Numbered from the stretch's first letter, positions 12,705 to 25,899 are shown. The stretch: DNA of 64,000 nucleotides from Chrysogorgia sp. JL179-B06 (GCA_035772405.1 JAYKKM010000418.1:1378001-1442000); one strand, 5' to 3'. The notes: generated by a model from the letters alone, not told the origin. Program-made: numbers and translations.

Positions 12705-13074
12705 CACAGGGAGCCGTATAAACGTCTTAAGTGAAGCGAGTTTAACGGTAAATCGGGTTTATTTGGTATTTTTTACACAATAATTGTATTAAATTGCTAT
12801 TAAAATGTTCTTACTTGTTAATTTTGTCGACAATCAGGACAGATAACAGGCAACCAGAGGGCAACCACAGTCAACGGCCTTCCGTATTGATGTAAACACT
12901 GATTCGATGCCTTTCTGGTCTGGTTGCCTGTAATTTGTCCTGATTGTCGACAAAATTAACAAGTAAGAACATTTTAATAGCGATTTAATGCAATTATTGT
13001 GTAAAAAATACCGAATAAACCCGATTTACTGTTAAACTCGCTTCACTAATTAGACGTTTACGGCTCCCTGTGTG
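12705..13074. mobile_element. Palindromic MITE with 7 bp target duplication
   Basis: Two ~165 bp inverted arms face each other around a spacer near 12.88 kb. GCCTCAC occurs immediately outside on both sides (12698-12704 and 13075-13081). No coding sequence is seen. A 7-8 bp duplication fits hAT-like mobilisation. Confidence 0.75.
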
Positions 13075-15040
13075 GCCTCACGAACGCCGCGTAAACTTGT
13101 ATATCTTGGTCGTTTATAAAAAGATGTTACCGTTAATTTTTGTGCTGTCGAGTCTTTTATTGTTTGAAGTTTCAACAATCAGCCAACACCTATTATTATA
13201 AATACACAATGCAGTGTTTATCGACCTTTTTGATTTCATTGCCGCGAGTTACATAAATTCTAAAATCATATTCTTTTCTGTCCCAAATCCCAATTGGTTG
13301 CTAATTTAAACACCAGGCAACAATTTTTGTTCACCTCTGAAGAGATCCTCGAGAGTTATTAACGTGTTTAGTAGCCTGCGAGCAGGCTCCCTGCGGGTTG
13401 GGGCGGGCGGCTTGCGGGGGGCGGGCGGAGGGGAAAGAGAGCCTGCACGGATCCCATTGAAATTTGAATGCATGCGTCCAAAATTTGGACGCAAAGTTAT
13501 GATTGGTGGATAATTCATTTTTACGTAATTGATATAAACCAAAATGGCGGAAAGTAGAGGAGGCTTGTCGGAGATTGTTCAACGGGAGGTTTCCGGCTTT
13601 TCACAGGCTAGAGATTGTCAGAAAGATCGAAGTTTCCATTGGAATTATTAAGGCCGAGCAAGTCGTAAGGCTTTGGAGTCATTACTTGACGGGACTGATG
13701 TTCTCGCCGTACGGGAAAAGCTTAATATTTCAGCTATTTGTTTAGTGGCTCAAGTTTAAAGGATAAAACGAATCGCCTTTATAGTTGTTTGCCCTTTGCA
13801 GAGCGTTAATGATGATCAAGGTTAGCTGACTTATTTTTGCGGGCGATTGTCATTTGTGCTTGCACTGTTTCGAAGGTAACAACTCAGTATCTCACACGAT
13901 GGATGCTTTTGATACTCAAGGATGTCAGGCTGGAATTTTGCGATTGTGCTTATGAATTATCTTAGACTATGCCTAGATTGCCATTTTAAAGTTTGAACGG
14001 GCTTTTCTGTCAACATTTTAGCTTTCTAAATTCTGTTTGAGAGAAGAATGTGTGTTTATACAACTGAAACAAGTGTATTATTTTTAGTATTTTCAGTTTA
14101 AATTGTATTCCTAAATAAAAATGGTAAGACAGCTGGAAGTATATTGTATGGATATCTGTCAATTTGTCCTGTGCACTTGTGATCATGAACAAGTATTATG
14201 ATGAGATTCTTGATTATAATTTGTATATAATCATTGTGGTACATCCCAACTGCAGGTGGTTTACCTAGTAATGTACCTGTATTTCTTAATTAAATGTTAC
14301 AAAAATGCAGTGTATATACACTGTAGTGTATATAATTTTATACAGTGTATATTAAACTGTACTTCATTCATTTGTTGTATCATTTTGAGATTACATGACC
14401 ATGATTAATTACCAATTAATTCTGCAAGCAATATGTATACATTACTGTATGCATTACAATATGTATGCATTACAATATGTATGCAAGCAATAGGTATACA
14501 TTACTTTGTTAACCTGTTACTCTAAAATCCTGAAGTGCAGATAATTCCTGCAATGTAAGAGTTGGCACAATAATAGTATGCACTAGTAATTGAACCTAGT
14601 AGCCTTCAAGGCTCCAACCATGGCATACCAAAAAGGCCTTAGCTGCCTTACAGCATGAAAAGCATCCCTGAGATAAGAATAACAATTAATTTATGTGCAA
14701 TAATTATAGTAAAGCAACATATTGTTAAAAAGACATGATATTACACAGGTTTACTTACCAGTTTACCTTTTGCCACTACCATAACATTTTATAAAATAAG
14801 TCGTGTCTTACGCACGCTGTGATTGGTCAGTTACCGTGTTTATATCAGGCTTTAGTATAAATTGACAAGTTTATATCACAAATCCTCAATTGTGATTGGC
14901 TAGCGCAGGAGTTACTATCCGCTGATATAAACCTCTGGGGAAAAAGTCGCCTGATTTCGAAAGAATAGTTACTTTTTTTCCATGAAAAATACGAAATAAA
15001 AGTTATTTCTTGGGTTAGAAAGTTGTAAATTTATACTAAA

Positions 15041-15142
15041 ACAATTAGACAACTCGCCCTTGTTTTCTATGAGCGATAGTCAACTCGGCTCCGCCTCGTT
15101 GACTATCTGCTCATAGAAAACGCGGGCTCGTTGTCTAATTGT
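15041..15142. repeat. Hairpin repeat inside the 13.4-16.8 kb element
   Basis: Arms beginning ACAATTAGACAACTCG and ending in the inverse are almost complementary along the length, centred near 15.09 kb. Confidence 0.7.
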
Positions 15143-15149
15143 TAAATAT

Positions 15150-15285
15150 AACATGGATGGATTACGCCATTGTGATACGCCATCATACGCCATCAATTAG
15201 CCATCATACGCCATCAATTAGCTACCATACGCCATCAATTAACCACCATACGCCATCAATTAGACATCACGGCACCATCATACGC
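15150..15285. repeat. Short tandem repeat, ~22 bp unit
   Basis: At least four copies of a unit with core TACGCCATCAATTAG and variable joints. It yields a repetitive plus-strand reading frame that I do not consider a gene. Confidence 0.8.
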
Positions 15286-15356
15286 AGTAAGGATAATTTA
15301 TGTGTTGATAAAAAATATATTTGTACATTTTATTTGCTTTCTACGGGTTATTTTAT

Positions 15357-15551
15357 AAAAGAAATAGAAAACATTTTTATCCGTGTTCCCACACGTTATA
15401 TAAACACTCGTGGAAGTTTGGGAGAACTCAAAATCGCGTGGAAACACTCGCCCTACGGGCTCGCATTCCCACTATGATTTCTCGTTCTCCCAAACTTCCA
15501 CTCGTGTTTATATAACTGTATGTAAACACGGAAAATGTTTTCTATTTCTTA
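15357..15551. repeat. Hairpin repeat, ~80 bp arms
   Basis: The left arm from 15357 (AAAAGAAATAGAAAACAT) is inverted at the right end 15551, with imperfect complementarity through to a CGCCCTACGGGCTCG centre. Confidence 0.7.
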
Positions 15552-15559
15552 AATACAGC

Positions 15560-16680
15560 ATCAGCACATTCTGTCCAAAACTTGTCATTTTTGTGTTGAC
15601 CATATGCTGGAGGAACCTTCATCTGCGACATGATGGCAATATATTCAACCAGTACTGATATAACTCCATTATGTGCAGATTAACCAAGATAATAAAAGTC
15701 AATATATTCACGAAGTAGAAAGGCAAGCAAATTATATGATATTTGGTATAGAACTCATTACTGTAAAGTAGAACTACCCAAAATCTAAACAAAAGGAACT
15801 TCATAAACCCAAACCAAATTTTCCCAAAGCTAGCAGGTCTTCGTTTTGGTATTTTTTCCCAGGTGTTTAACAAGTTCAAGTTGGTGGACCATGAACCCTT
15901 TTTGTGCCATCAGATATATTAATCTATAAGCCTAGAAAACCAACTAACCTCAAGAAGCAAAAATTCTTATGTTTACATACCTCCAGATAAAGATCCTCGA
16001 AGACAACCAGATGCGTTATTAATATAAATTAATATTAATATAAATTTACATTATTAATATAAATATAAATATAAATGATATAAAACCCTGGGCTGGTGGC
16101 CAGGATCCAAATTGAAATATAAATATATAAAAATAGCCAAATAAAAAGTTCACATGTTGTCATGTTGAATACTATTCTAGAACTCGGTAAGCGCTATCTA
16201 AGAGCAAGTAACATGAAAACGTTCGCGGGGTCAAGAGGGGGTCGACCGGATAGAATCAAATATTAGATATTTGTTTAACTCATGCAAACATTAGAGAATT
16301 CAAACCATGGAAATTCGAGATTTTTTACTTTGAAGATTGTTGACAAACACGGACTCGGGTCATCATTTGACGACACGACCTGCATAAATGATCAAAACAA
16401 GGTAGAAAAAGACATTTACCTTACAAAATACTGCAGATATGGATAGCCCAATAATAATTTAAACAATATCGCTGCCTTTTAAAAGGGAAATTTGCATAAC
16501 AATAGTAAAATATTCGGTATTTCTACGTCTAAATTTTTCAGCCGATCAACTTCACGCAAACGACGAGAAAATAAAGCCATTTCATTGGTTGAGAAATTCA
16601 CGTGACAGCTGTAAAGTGTATTTCCTGTTTGCGCTGATTGGTTATTTTTAATTATTTGTGACAACTCGTTTAAGGGGCGT
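15560..16680. other. AT-rich interior with no gene seen
   Basis: No ORF with recognisable domains. A run of TAATATAAAT-type units lies at about 16015-16085. Confidence 0.5.
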
Positions 16681-16909
16681 CATTCAAATTTCAATGGGAT
16701 CCGTGCAGGCTCTCTTTCCCCTCCGCCCGCCCCCCGCAAGCCGCCCGCCCCAACCCGCAGGGAGCCTGCTCGCAGGCTACGTGTTTAGGGAAGATTCTTG
16801 CCGAAGAACTCGATATTAACACAGATAGTTCTCAGTCCCAGAAACTACGCTCGGTCTATTTCTTGCGCATGCTCTATTCAATCGACGCCCTGTTTTCCGG
16901 CCCTCTGGC

Positions 16910-16969
16910 GATGGATTATCCCAGAGCCTCCGTTTGCGTGGCGCGGCGGAGGCTCTGGGAACGAGATTG
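16910..16969. repeat. 60 bp palindromic repeat, copy 2
   Basis: Inverse copy of 7785-7844. It abuts the left terminus of the helicase-carrying transposon exactly at 16969/16970. Confidence 0.75.
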
Positions 16970-17125
16970 CCTTCGCAGCCGTTCTTAGGGTCGGTCCTAT
17001 TCTCCCTCCCCACTAACGGCTGCTTACCGCAGCGCGACATTCCATTCCAAATAAATAGCCAATCACTGCTCTAGTACCAAAATCAGGAACTAGAGCGCGC
17101 CAGAATTTATAATTACCAAAACAAA

Positions 17126-19377
17126 ATGGAGTCGTATCAACAAGTATTCTTCGAAGTTGCTAAAAAATTTCATATTTGTGAATTTAATGATCACCAGAAG
17201 GATGCTATTATAACATTTGTTACAGAGAAAAGAGATATCTTTGTTAATTTGCCTACAGGATTCGGTAAATCGCTGATTTTTCAAGCATTACCCTTGATAT
17301 TCGATTACCTGTTCAACCAACAAGGACATATCGTCGTCGTTGTCTCGCCGTTGATCAACCTCATTATTGAACAAGTGAAGAGCCTGAGGGATTTAGGCAT
17401 CAAAGCAGTGAACATAAGCGATGTTGAAAGCGAGGAAGAACGGCAACAGGTTGAACGTGGCTGTTTTTCAATTATTTATGGAACGCCAGAGGCATGGCTC
17501 CTAAACCAGCGCTGGCGCAACATGCTAACCAATCCAACGTATTCAACCAAACTATGTGCGGTGGCAATCGACGAGGCACATGTAATCAAACAGTGGTAAG
17601 TGCCAATACTATTGTATATGAAAGATCTGTACATGTACCTGTAAACACTTGTAACTGCATATATTGTATGATCGTACATACTCGTACAGTATACAATGTT
17701 TTAATACAAATTAATAATAAAATAATTATCGATATAAAGTTAAACATAAAAATTATAATATAATATAATATAAAAATTGTATCAATATAATTATCAATTC
17801 AATGGATTAATTTTTTTAGTTCTTATTTTTTCACAAATATTTTTTTAATTATTTTTTCACAACACAATATTTTATAGAATAGGACCAACACTAAAAATGG
17901 CTGTGAAGGCCGTCAAATAAGTAACGATATAGTATTGTTCCAAAAAATATATACACATGTTTAATTGTTTATCATTTGAATTTTGTTTAGGGGTATGTCA
18001 ACTAAAAACACTATGGTAGCATTTAGGGATTGTTATTCTCACCTACATGAACTCAGGACTCTAGCACCTTCAGTTCACATGATAGCCCTGACTGCTACAG
18101 CTACCAAGGCAACAAGAGAGACAATCTTTGACATTTTATTGATGGACAACCCTTATGTGATTTTTGAGAGCCCAAACAAGGATAACATAGCATATGCAGT
18201 TGAATACATGTCTAAGGATGCAGACCTGGAACATTATTTTGGTTGGCTTGCTGATGAATTGAGGGTAAAGAAGGAACTTTGTGACCGAACCATCATCTAT
18301 TGTCAGACCATCAAACAGTGTGGGTTGTTGTATGCAACATTGAAAGGTATGCTTGGGAAGGATATGCATGCAGGTGATGGAGATTTCAAAAATTGTCTTA
18401 TTGAAATGCTACACTCATGTACTCCATTAGCTAACAAAGAAAATATTATCAAGTCATTTACTGCAGAACGGGGTGTTATCCGTGTCTTAGTTGCAACTAT
18501 AGCCTTTGGTATGGGTGTTAACTGTAAAGCTGTGAGTAGAATTATCCATTTTGGACCAGCAAAAAACATTGAAAGTTATGCTCAAGAAACTGGACGTGCT
18601 GGCAGAGATGGGTCCCAGGCCATAGCATTTTTGCTATACAATGGGATCCTTCTAAATCATGTTGATTTGGACATCAAGTCTTATGTTAGGAATCATCAGT
18701 GCCGACGAAAAATTCTCCTGAAGCATTTTGATGAGGATTTAACCCCCCAACTTGAGCTTCATTTGTGTTGTGACTACTGTGCTTCAGTATGTCAATGTGG
18801 GTCATCGGACTGTGGCAAACTTACTACCTATCCATCAAAAACAACAAAAGAGGAACCTGATGGTAAATTGAGGTCAAGAGATATTACCAATCAACAAAAG
18901 GAATTAGTGCATAAACAATTGACCACATATCATAAAAGGTTGGTTACCAATCTGCTGAGTACTGCTGCCAAAACAGAGTTGAAAACTCTAACTGGTATTC
19001 CATTGCTTCTTGGGTTCTCAGAAATCCATATACAGCAGGTTTTAGGAGACTTAGAGCATATATTTTCTCTAGCTGATATCTGCAAGTTTGTTGAGATCTG
19101 GGACATGACACATGCTCGTAAAATACTCTGTATAATTAAAGATGTTTTTCAAGATGTACAAGATCCCCCTTATACAGATTGCGATGACTTTGAAATGGAT
19201 GATACAGGTTTGCTTGAGGACTGGGAAACTATTCTTGATGACAGTGAACTTTGTGATATGGCATTTGAAAACTTATCATTGTCACAGTTGGAAGAATCTT
19301 TCACAGAACAGGAATCTAATTTATCAAATGTCTCACTGGATGTAAGTATACCTGATGCTGTGATTGAAACACTATAG
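17126..19377 (+). CDS. RecQ-like superfamily 2 helicase, transposon-encoded, 2 exons
   Basis: Exon 1 17126-17595 and exon 2 17991-19377 join in phase across a TGG codon, giving 618 residues with no break. Motif I is PTGFGKSLIFQ, motif II IDEAHVIKQW, motif III ALTATATKAT, and motifs V-VI are VLVATIAFGMGVNCKA and ETGRAGRDG. A cysteine cluster (LCCDYCASVCQCGSSDC) follows where RecQ proteins carry the zinc-binding subdomain. The C-terminal ~200 residues are acidic and unlike the RQC/HRDC domains. Expected activity is ATP-driven 3'-5' DNA unwinding in the nucleus, presumably in transposition. The start ATG has in-frame context and lies just inside the left inverted repeat. The intact frame suggests recent activity. 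Confidence 0.85.
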
Positions 19378-19533
19378 AAAAAGCAGATTTTTAATTAGCT
19401 ACAGTATTTAGGTAATCTTCAACAATTGTCATTGATTACAATGTGCAGTAATATAATAGATAATATGACTGTTAATGGTTTTATTGGTTACACAGATATA
19501 AATAATTTAGTTGAATTTACATTATCCTTTTAA

Positions 19534-20144
19534 GGGTGTTCGGACGTATTCCGTTGCTAAACAACCGGTTGCTAGGGACAGGTTATTTAGTACCCAATAT
19601 TATACTTCATGAGTGGACAATATATTCAAGGTATATCCAAGATATTTTATGTGTGGAATATGTTGGCAAACTTCTTTCGTTTGGCGACGTATTTGATGAC
19701 GTACGTCATCAACAAATACAAAAACTCTATAGTTTTCATCATTTTTGACAGTATGCTATATTTTTGGTGTCATAAACATATGGATTCATTGATAAATTAA
19801 ATAAAAACGAAGTTATGAACATTTTATTGTGTTTATTGACTTTAAAAATCTGATATCTTGGCTAATTTTTAAAAATTCTTAAAATCCATACATACTTTTA
19901 TGAAGATTACTGTCCAGATTCCAATCACATGTAAAAAATTAATTTTTCTTAAAATTAAAACCTTCGAAGATTATAGAAATCTTCATATAATTTCGATGAC
20001 GTCATCATATGACATTACCAAACGAAAGAGTTTTGCACACATATACTATATAGACATTGTCTTGATGGATTCTTAAAATTGTGTAATTATACGGCAAATA
20101 GAATTAGATATAAGGTCTGCAAATCTAAATACATCCGAACACCC
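19534..20144. mobile_element. 611 bp non-autonomous element with TTAA target sites
   Basis: Ends GGGTGTTCGGACGTAT and its inverse are flanked by TTAA on both sides (19530-19533, 20145-20148). A second inner inverted pair with TTCGTTTGG lies near 19.68 and 20.02 kb. TTAA sites fit piggyBac or Kolobok mobilisation. It lies between the two genes of the host transposon, so it inserted later. Confidence 0.8.
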
Positions 20145-20649
20145 TTAACTTGAACATTGACTCAATTAGAGTTGACTTACATGATGTATGCCATGACTAT
20201 ATGTTATCCACAAATGTTATGAACCATGAGTAATAATAAATATAGGGATGCACTGGAACTTGATTATAGCCAGCACTTATATACATTTAAACCTATGGCA
20301 CCTCCATTTGATGACATTTAAAAATAATTATAAGAGTGTTAATTTAATGTTTTGTGTACAGTATTTCGACACTTTTTTACAGTAAAATTTAGACACAAAA
20401 ATATTTGTTATTCAAACAATAGCAATGTAAAAGATCTTATTTCACAAAAAAATGTTTTGGTTTAAACAAGTAAATACGTGTAACAGCAAAACTTCAAAAA
20501 ACAAAAATCAGTTCCGGTACAGTTATTTCCAGTTGGAACAATTTCAAGTACTGGTTACAAATTTAAAATTTTGTTCTGGTGTATCCCTAAAAATTAATAC
20601 ATGTATGATGTACAAATATACACATTATAACACAAATAGATATGATTCT

Positions 20650-23600
20650 CTATCTTGCTCGTATGCCCAGAGAAATATTTTTCTTGTGTTTGTTTATCCA
20701 CCTGAACATTTCTGATGTATCAAAATTTTCCAGTCTGTCTCTTTTGAAGTCAACAAAGTGTTTGTATGAACGCTCTTTGTGTTGTGTGAGTATGTCTACA
20801 TGCAGTGCTCTTTTCACAAGCTCTTGGAGGTCTTTGTCATCTGAGCTTTGGGTGTGTCTGCCTGATCTTGCAACTCTGTGAACATTTTCATCAAAATTGT
20901 CAATAATGGTTCTTGTTGCAGTTTCAGCACAACTAATACGTGAAATGGCGTTTTCGGTTATATTTGGGCCAAGATTTTTTATACCTTGCTTGATAAAATT
21001 GTTACTATGCTCAACATCAAGATCCAAAGGTATATTTGAACCTTTTTGGCAAGCATTGTTAACTGATCTGTTCCAAATGAAACGTTCACTGTCTCTGTGT
21101 GATAGTAATGCATAAACAAGGAACAACTGGTATAAACACTCTAGCGAATACTTTGTGCTATGGGAACCGTCTGCCTTGCAGTACAGCATTATGTATTTAT
21201 ATTGCCGCATGATTCTTATCCCATCTCCCTCACGTATTGCATCAAGGAAATTCAGGAAGAGAAAACCATCTGTTAAGAGTGCACAATTGTAATTAAAAAC
21301 ATCATCTTTTATTTCCACTTCCTCTGAGGATGGTCTTGACTTTGAAGAAGTTGATACAGATAGCTGCTTTGGGATATCTGGAGGAGGATTGTGTGTCAAC
21401 TCATGATTTCTTCTACTTTTGCCATTATACTTAAATGATTTAGGACATCCTTGAAATCTGCATGGAAAACGTCCTTCCTGAGTTAGTTGTTGTCCATTCA
21501 CTACATCTTCCCTTTCTTGTTCGGTGAGTACACCATCAATAATCTGCTTTACATGACCACTTTCGAAAATATACCCATCTACTATTTTGGCTGAAGCTTC
21601 CATTAGGTAATTGAGCTTCTGCAATCTGGTTGCTGTATCCAAATTAATGGGTAGTGGAAAATTGGTTGGCATTCCTGACTTGCTCTCGATACCCAGAACT
21701 TTCATGGCTGCTACAATTACCCTAGACTTGATAATGATTTGGAGGAAGTCTCTATTGGGTCGATATGCAGCATGGGGGTCACCAGTGACATTGCGCCGAT
21801 TAATAAGTGTACGATCAGAAAATAGAGTACAATTTTCTCCATCTGACTTTCCACTGAAGAATCTATTGTAAATCAGCTAAGAAAAGTAAAAATACATTTC
21901 ATACATTTGACAACTACATATGTGCTGTATAGACCTTATTCAAAAATGGTGCTGATTTAATATTCTTTTATGTACATGCTAATTGGACCCCCTAGCCTCA
22001 CTGTTGTGTAAGGAATTGAAGGGAGTATCAACTTATCAAATATTACATGTATAATCACTGAACCTACTGTAAATAAAAATTATTTGATTATTATATTGCT
22101 TATGTCATTTTATGGTTTCTATGTACTTTTATATTACTTTCTTGTTTTATTTCCATATACTTGTCTTCAAATGCTTTTAAGATTGTAAATTGAATTGTAA
22201 ATTTATGAAATTTACTTAAATTTATTTTAAAATGCTGCATCAATGTACAACCCGAGTAGTAATGGCCCTGAACCAGTGTCCCCTAGTGCTTTTCTGCAGT
22301 GATCCACTCCCATACTCACTGTGACCCAGGATTTAATGAACAAACTTATAGTTTTTTATTTGTAAATATAGTAGCTTACATGAGTATACCAGTAAAGTTA
22401 AATGGTATATTCTATTGCTTCAACCTAGTAAATAGAAGTTTTCAAACTTTGGATTAAAACACTTACAGTCAATAATTTAACAGCAGCATGCCAATCTCCA
22501 AGTTGCAGTTTAATGCCTTCTAACCGATCTTGTGGTGAATAACCATTAACCACTGATGCCAGGACATTAATAGCTCTTTCAACAGTTAGCTGATCCCCTG
22601 CAAATAATTGACTGTCATAGCCACCATCACTTTTTCTTGGAAGGTAGGAATGGAACTGCTTAAGTATGTGCAACATATCTTCATTCAGGTTTTCATTCTT
22701 GAAGATAATTCCGAGGGGCACCTAACAAAAATATAACCTTTAGTAAAAAACAATGCACATGCATTTAATCAAACTTACTTATATTTTTAAGGCACATACA
22801 GTACATGATTTTTGATCAGTAGTTCATAAGTACAGTACCCATGCTGAACAATGAGTTGTTGTTGACTGATCCCAGTTAAAAATACTAAATAGACCTGTTA
22901 CCAGTACTTTTATATTTCTTGATTTTGAACTGAATAACTTTACCCATATAAGAACAGGATGTGTCACCAGAAGGGAGAGGAAAAGGGGCTGCATAGTCCA
23001 GTTCCAGTCCCTCTTCGCCATGCCGTGCGGGACCAAAAAGGGACTGGAACTGGACTACATGTAATTCTCGTTGGGTAAACATTCAGCTGATTTGGCAAAT
23101 AATGTTTGTATGTAGTTTGTGATTCAGTTTCCCACTTAAAATTACACAGGATTTTCAATTTAGACCTTCAAATAAATAATGAAAATTTTCCAGGAGAGGA
23201 AACTGCCATACTTCCTACTTTATGCCCCCTGTATGTGATTTAAGCCCTTGTATAAGAACCAATAAAATGTACCTTTGTTGACTTTTGGGACATTTCATGT
23301 TGATACTTGTGGGGAATATGCTGCATACATGTCTTTTTCAGAGGCTCAAATGCATCAAAGTAATCAACCAGCATCCGCGATACAAGTACTATGTAGTTAG
23401 ACCTTTGCTGCTGGTGGTCAACAATGCCTGGAATGAACTTCAAATTATTAATTTCAAGCAAATTAGCTTTTGGTCCATTTGCTGTAAGTTGAGAACCAGA
23501 GACACGGTTATTCACCATCTTGTGGTTTACCCAGTGAAAGTCCCTGTTTTGTGCAGAAATTGTCATATTCTTTCTCTGCAATTGAATATCAATGTTGTCA

Positions 23601-25775
23601 AATGCAATGACAAAGCCAGGATGTGATGTTTTCTGCAGATCTCCTATTTCATTCTTTAATTTTTGAATACTTTCCAGACAACTTGTAGGGCAAATTACAT
23701 GAGAAGTGTGGTTGGATTTAAGAACTTCCAGGGTTTGAAGCTTCTCTCCATGAAGATGTTTCCATGTGTTATTGTTTCCTGCACTGTCTTTAATGTAATG
23801 TCGTGGTTCTCACCAAGTTTATCAAGTTTAGCCAGTATTGCTCTGTTTGAGCATGTTAACTTCAACTTTGTGAATCTTGATAGGTTTGCCTAACGAAACA
23901 TAAACATACTATTTTAGGCTACAGGTTACATTGGAGATATAATCCATCATTTAAGATTGTATGGATTTAAATATCCAAAATAGTTATAATTTAAAATAGG
24001 CTATGGGTTTTTATTTTTAAAGTATTATAAACAATTGTTGGCTAACTCCGATCAGGCCAAGGATTATACTATAATACTGTTATTAGCAATTAATAATGGC
24101 TTATAGTATATTACAGAAGTGAAAAACCCGCAAAAGTGAAACAACCGGATGTTTACGTTTTCAGCGCTTTCTGGTATCGTATAACTTTAAAATATTTAAC
24201 TTTGATTTATTATCCAATTTGCCATTCCTTCCTTTATAATATGGGCAGTTTAATTAATTTGCCAAAGATATTAAAGATTTTTAAGAAAGTCAATAGAGCA
24301 ATTAACATTGTACTTAGATTCGTTTCAGAATTCGTATGAACGCATTTCAAAATAATTGGACTCCAAATAATTGTCAATTTCAATGAGGTTTAATACCCTG
24401 AAATGTAAATTGTACTTCGGCGCAAATCTTCTGAACACATTCCCCGTTTACAAAAATTTACATTTTTTTAACTGTAAAGCTAAGGACATACAGTATCGAC
24501 TAAATTTGTATGTACACTAACCTCTGTTGATCGAGACTTGAGTAGGATACCTAACACAACGGCGGTCGCGTTCATCTCACCATTTCTTTGCTTAAGAAGT
24601 ACAGAGCCACTAACGGCAACACTGGGAAGCCAAGAAACATTTCTTGTACTCTTTGTAACAGAAGAAGTAAGGAGAAACGAATAAAAAAGAGGGGCTCTTG
24701 TTTTCCATTCTTCACATAGCTGCTCTAGACTGAACTTCATAAGATCATCCTTGCCAGTTTTTCTTAACGTTGACGGTTTCTTTCTAGAACACAGGTTACT
24801 GACTTCTCTGGAAACGATGGCAAGCAGTTTCTGTGTAACCAACTTACGGACAGGGTCGCATTTCATAACTGCCGTAGCAATTCTCGACGGAGGGCCATAG
24901 AATAAAGCTTTTGCCAGTGTTTTGTAGGTTTCATCCAGACTTTTACTCACAGTTCTACAGGGATAATTGATAGTTAGCTTCACACTTCCTGAGCTGACCT
25001 GCAGGTCCTCACTCATTCTTGTTGTGGTAGAAACCGCATTGGGAGTAGAACTAATAGGCGAAGGTGATTTCGGCTGCGAATAATGTAAACTGCTGTATCC
25101 ACTTGTCACTGGTGTCGCAGTTGGATCAGAAGAAATAAATGGAAAAACATTCAAAGCAAAACCACCACACGGTCGGTTTACGACATTGGGTTGATTGAAG
25201 TAATATAATGAGTCGTGTTGTCGTAGAGGGAAAGGCTTTTCCATATCTGAATTAACCGATTCAATGAAAGTAGTACAAGCTGGGGGATTTGCATCATCTG
25301 AAAACTGGAGTGACTTGGAGGCTGCACTCACCGTAGCCGAGGATAATTGAGGACGTTGTCGTTGTATTTGCGTAGATCGAATCGTTTCTCCTTGTCGTTC
25401 ATTTTCGTCTGATCGTAATAGTCTCTTGGTCCTAAATTGAACTTTACTCTCGAATTTTCCTCTTATTTCGTCTTTAATTCTTTGGTACTTCTCTAACGCA
25501 CCTTTCAGCCTCAACAGGCGTTTATAGCATATGTTTTTGCAAATAAATAAATCGTCGCTTTCATAATAGTTGTTAACATCAATGACGATTGCTGATTTGA
25601 TAAGAACAGGAATATCAATTGTACTTTTCCCGAAAACAAATATTTTGTTGTTCTTCGAAGCAGCTTCAGAACAAAGGAAACATTTTTCGCCACTATCAAT
25701 AACCTTCTTTGGAGTTTCATTCATACTTGTCGAACTGTATATAAAATTGCGAATTGGCGGGAAAATTACGGGCAT
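20650..25775 (-). CDS. DUF6589-type transposon protein, 4 exons, one frameshift
   Basis: Exons (minus): 25775-24522, 23889-23273, 22721-22467, 21876-20650, all with GT/AG borders. The sum is two bases over a multiple of three: exon 2 changes frame around 23.75-23.79 kb, so about 1117 residues would be encoded if uninterrupted. The N-terminus has a cysteine pair motif (CFLCSEAAS ... FICKNICYKRLLRL) like a small zinc module. Mid-protein has VIAFDNIDIQLQRKN and FHWVNHKMVNNR. The last exon has a C2H2 finger (CRFQGCPKSFKYNGKSRRNH) and SKYSLECLYQLFLVYAL-like and DLDVEHSNNFIKQGIKNLG segments that I recognise from DUF6589 proteins. These are probably the catalytic subunit of the element, though no DDE triad could be assigned by eye. 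It converges on the helicase gene. Confidence 0.7.
22994..23057. repeat. Perfect 19 bp inverted repeat in a DUF6589-gene intron
   Basis: Arms 22994-23012 and 23039-23057 (TAGTCCAGTTCCAGTCCCT and inverse) are fully complementary around a 26-base spacer in the intron between exons 2 and 3. Confidence 0.8.
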
Positions 25776-25899
25776 GGCTGTTTCCTGATTGGCCGAGCTA
25801 ATACAATTGGAATGGAATGTCGCGCTGCAGTAAGCAGCCGTTAGTGGGGAGGGAGAATAGGACCGACCCTAAGAACGGCTGCGAAGGAGACTACTCGTG

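Larger units (their letters stand above)
13372..16779. mobile_element. 3.4 kb element with 99 bp terminal inverted repeats and 9 bp target duplication
   Basis: Termini 13372-13470 and 16681-16779 are inverted copies, GC-rich, starting TAGCCTGCGAGCAGGCT (itself a short palindrome). The 9-mer CGTGTTTAG flanks both ends (13363-13371, 16780-16788). The interior is AT-rich with foldback repeats and no convincing gene, so this looks non-autonomous. A 9 bp duplication suggests a MULE-like superfamily; a 7 bp reading with shifted ends is possible. Confidence 0.85.
16970..25893. mobile_element. 8.9 kb DNA transposon carrying RecQ-like helicase and DUF6589-type genes
   Basis: Left end 16970-17052 matches the inverse of 25808-25888 with few differences, including CCTTCGCAGCCGTTCTTAGG and GCAGCGCGACATTCCATTCC. 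Two convergent genes fill the interior: helicase (+) starting about 75 bp inside the left repeat, and a DUF6589-type protein (-) starting about 35 bp inside the right one. The genes and ends together form a complete element. Helicase-bearing transposons of the Academ group (AcademH) are the best comparison I know; the match is inference. No clean target duplication is visible because the left flank is another repeat. Confidence 0.8.
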
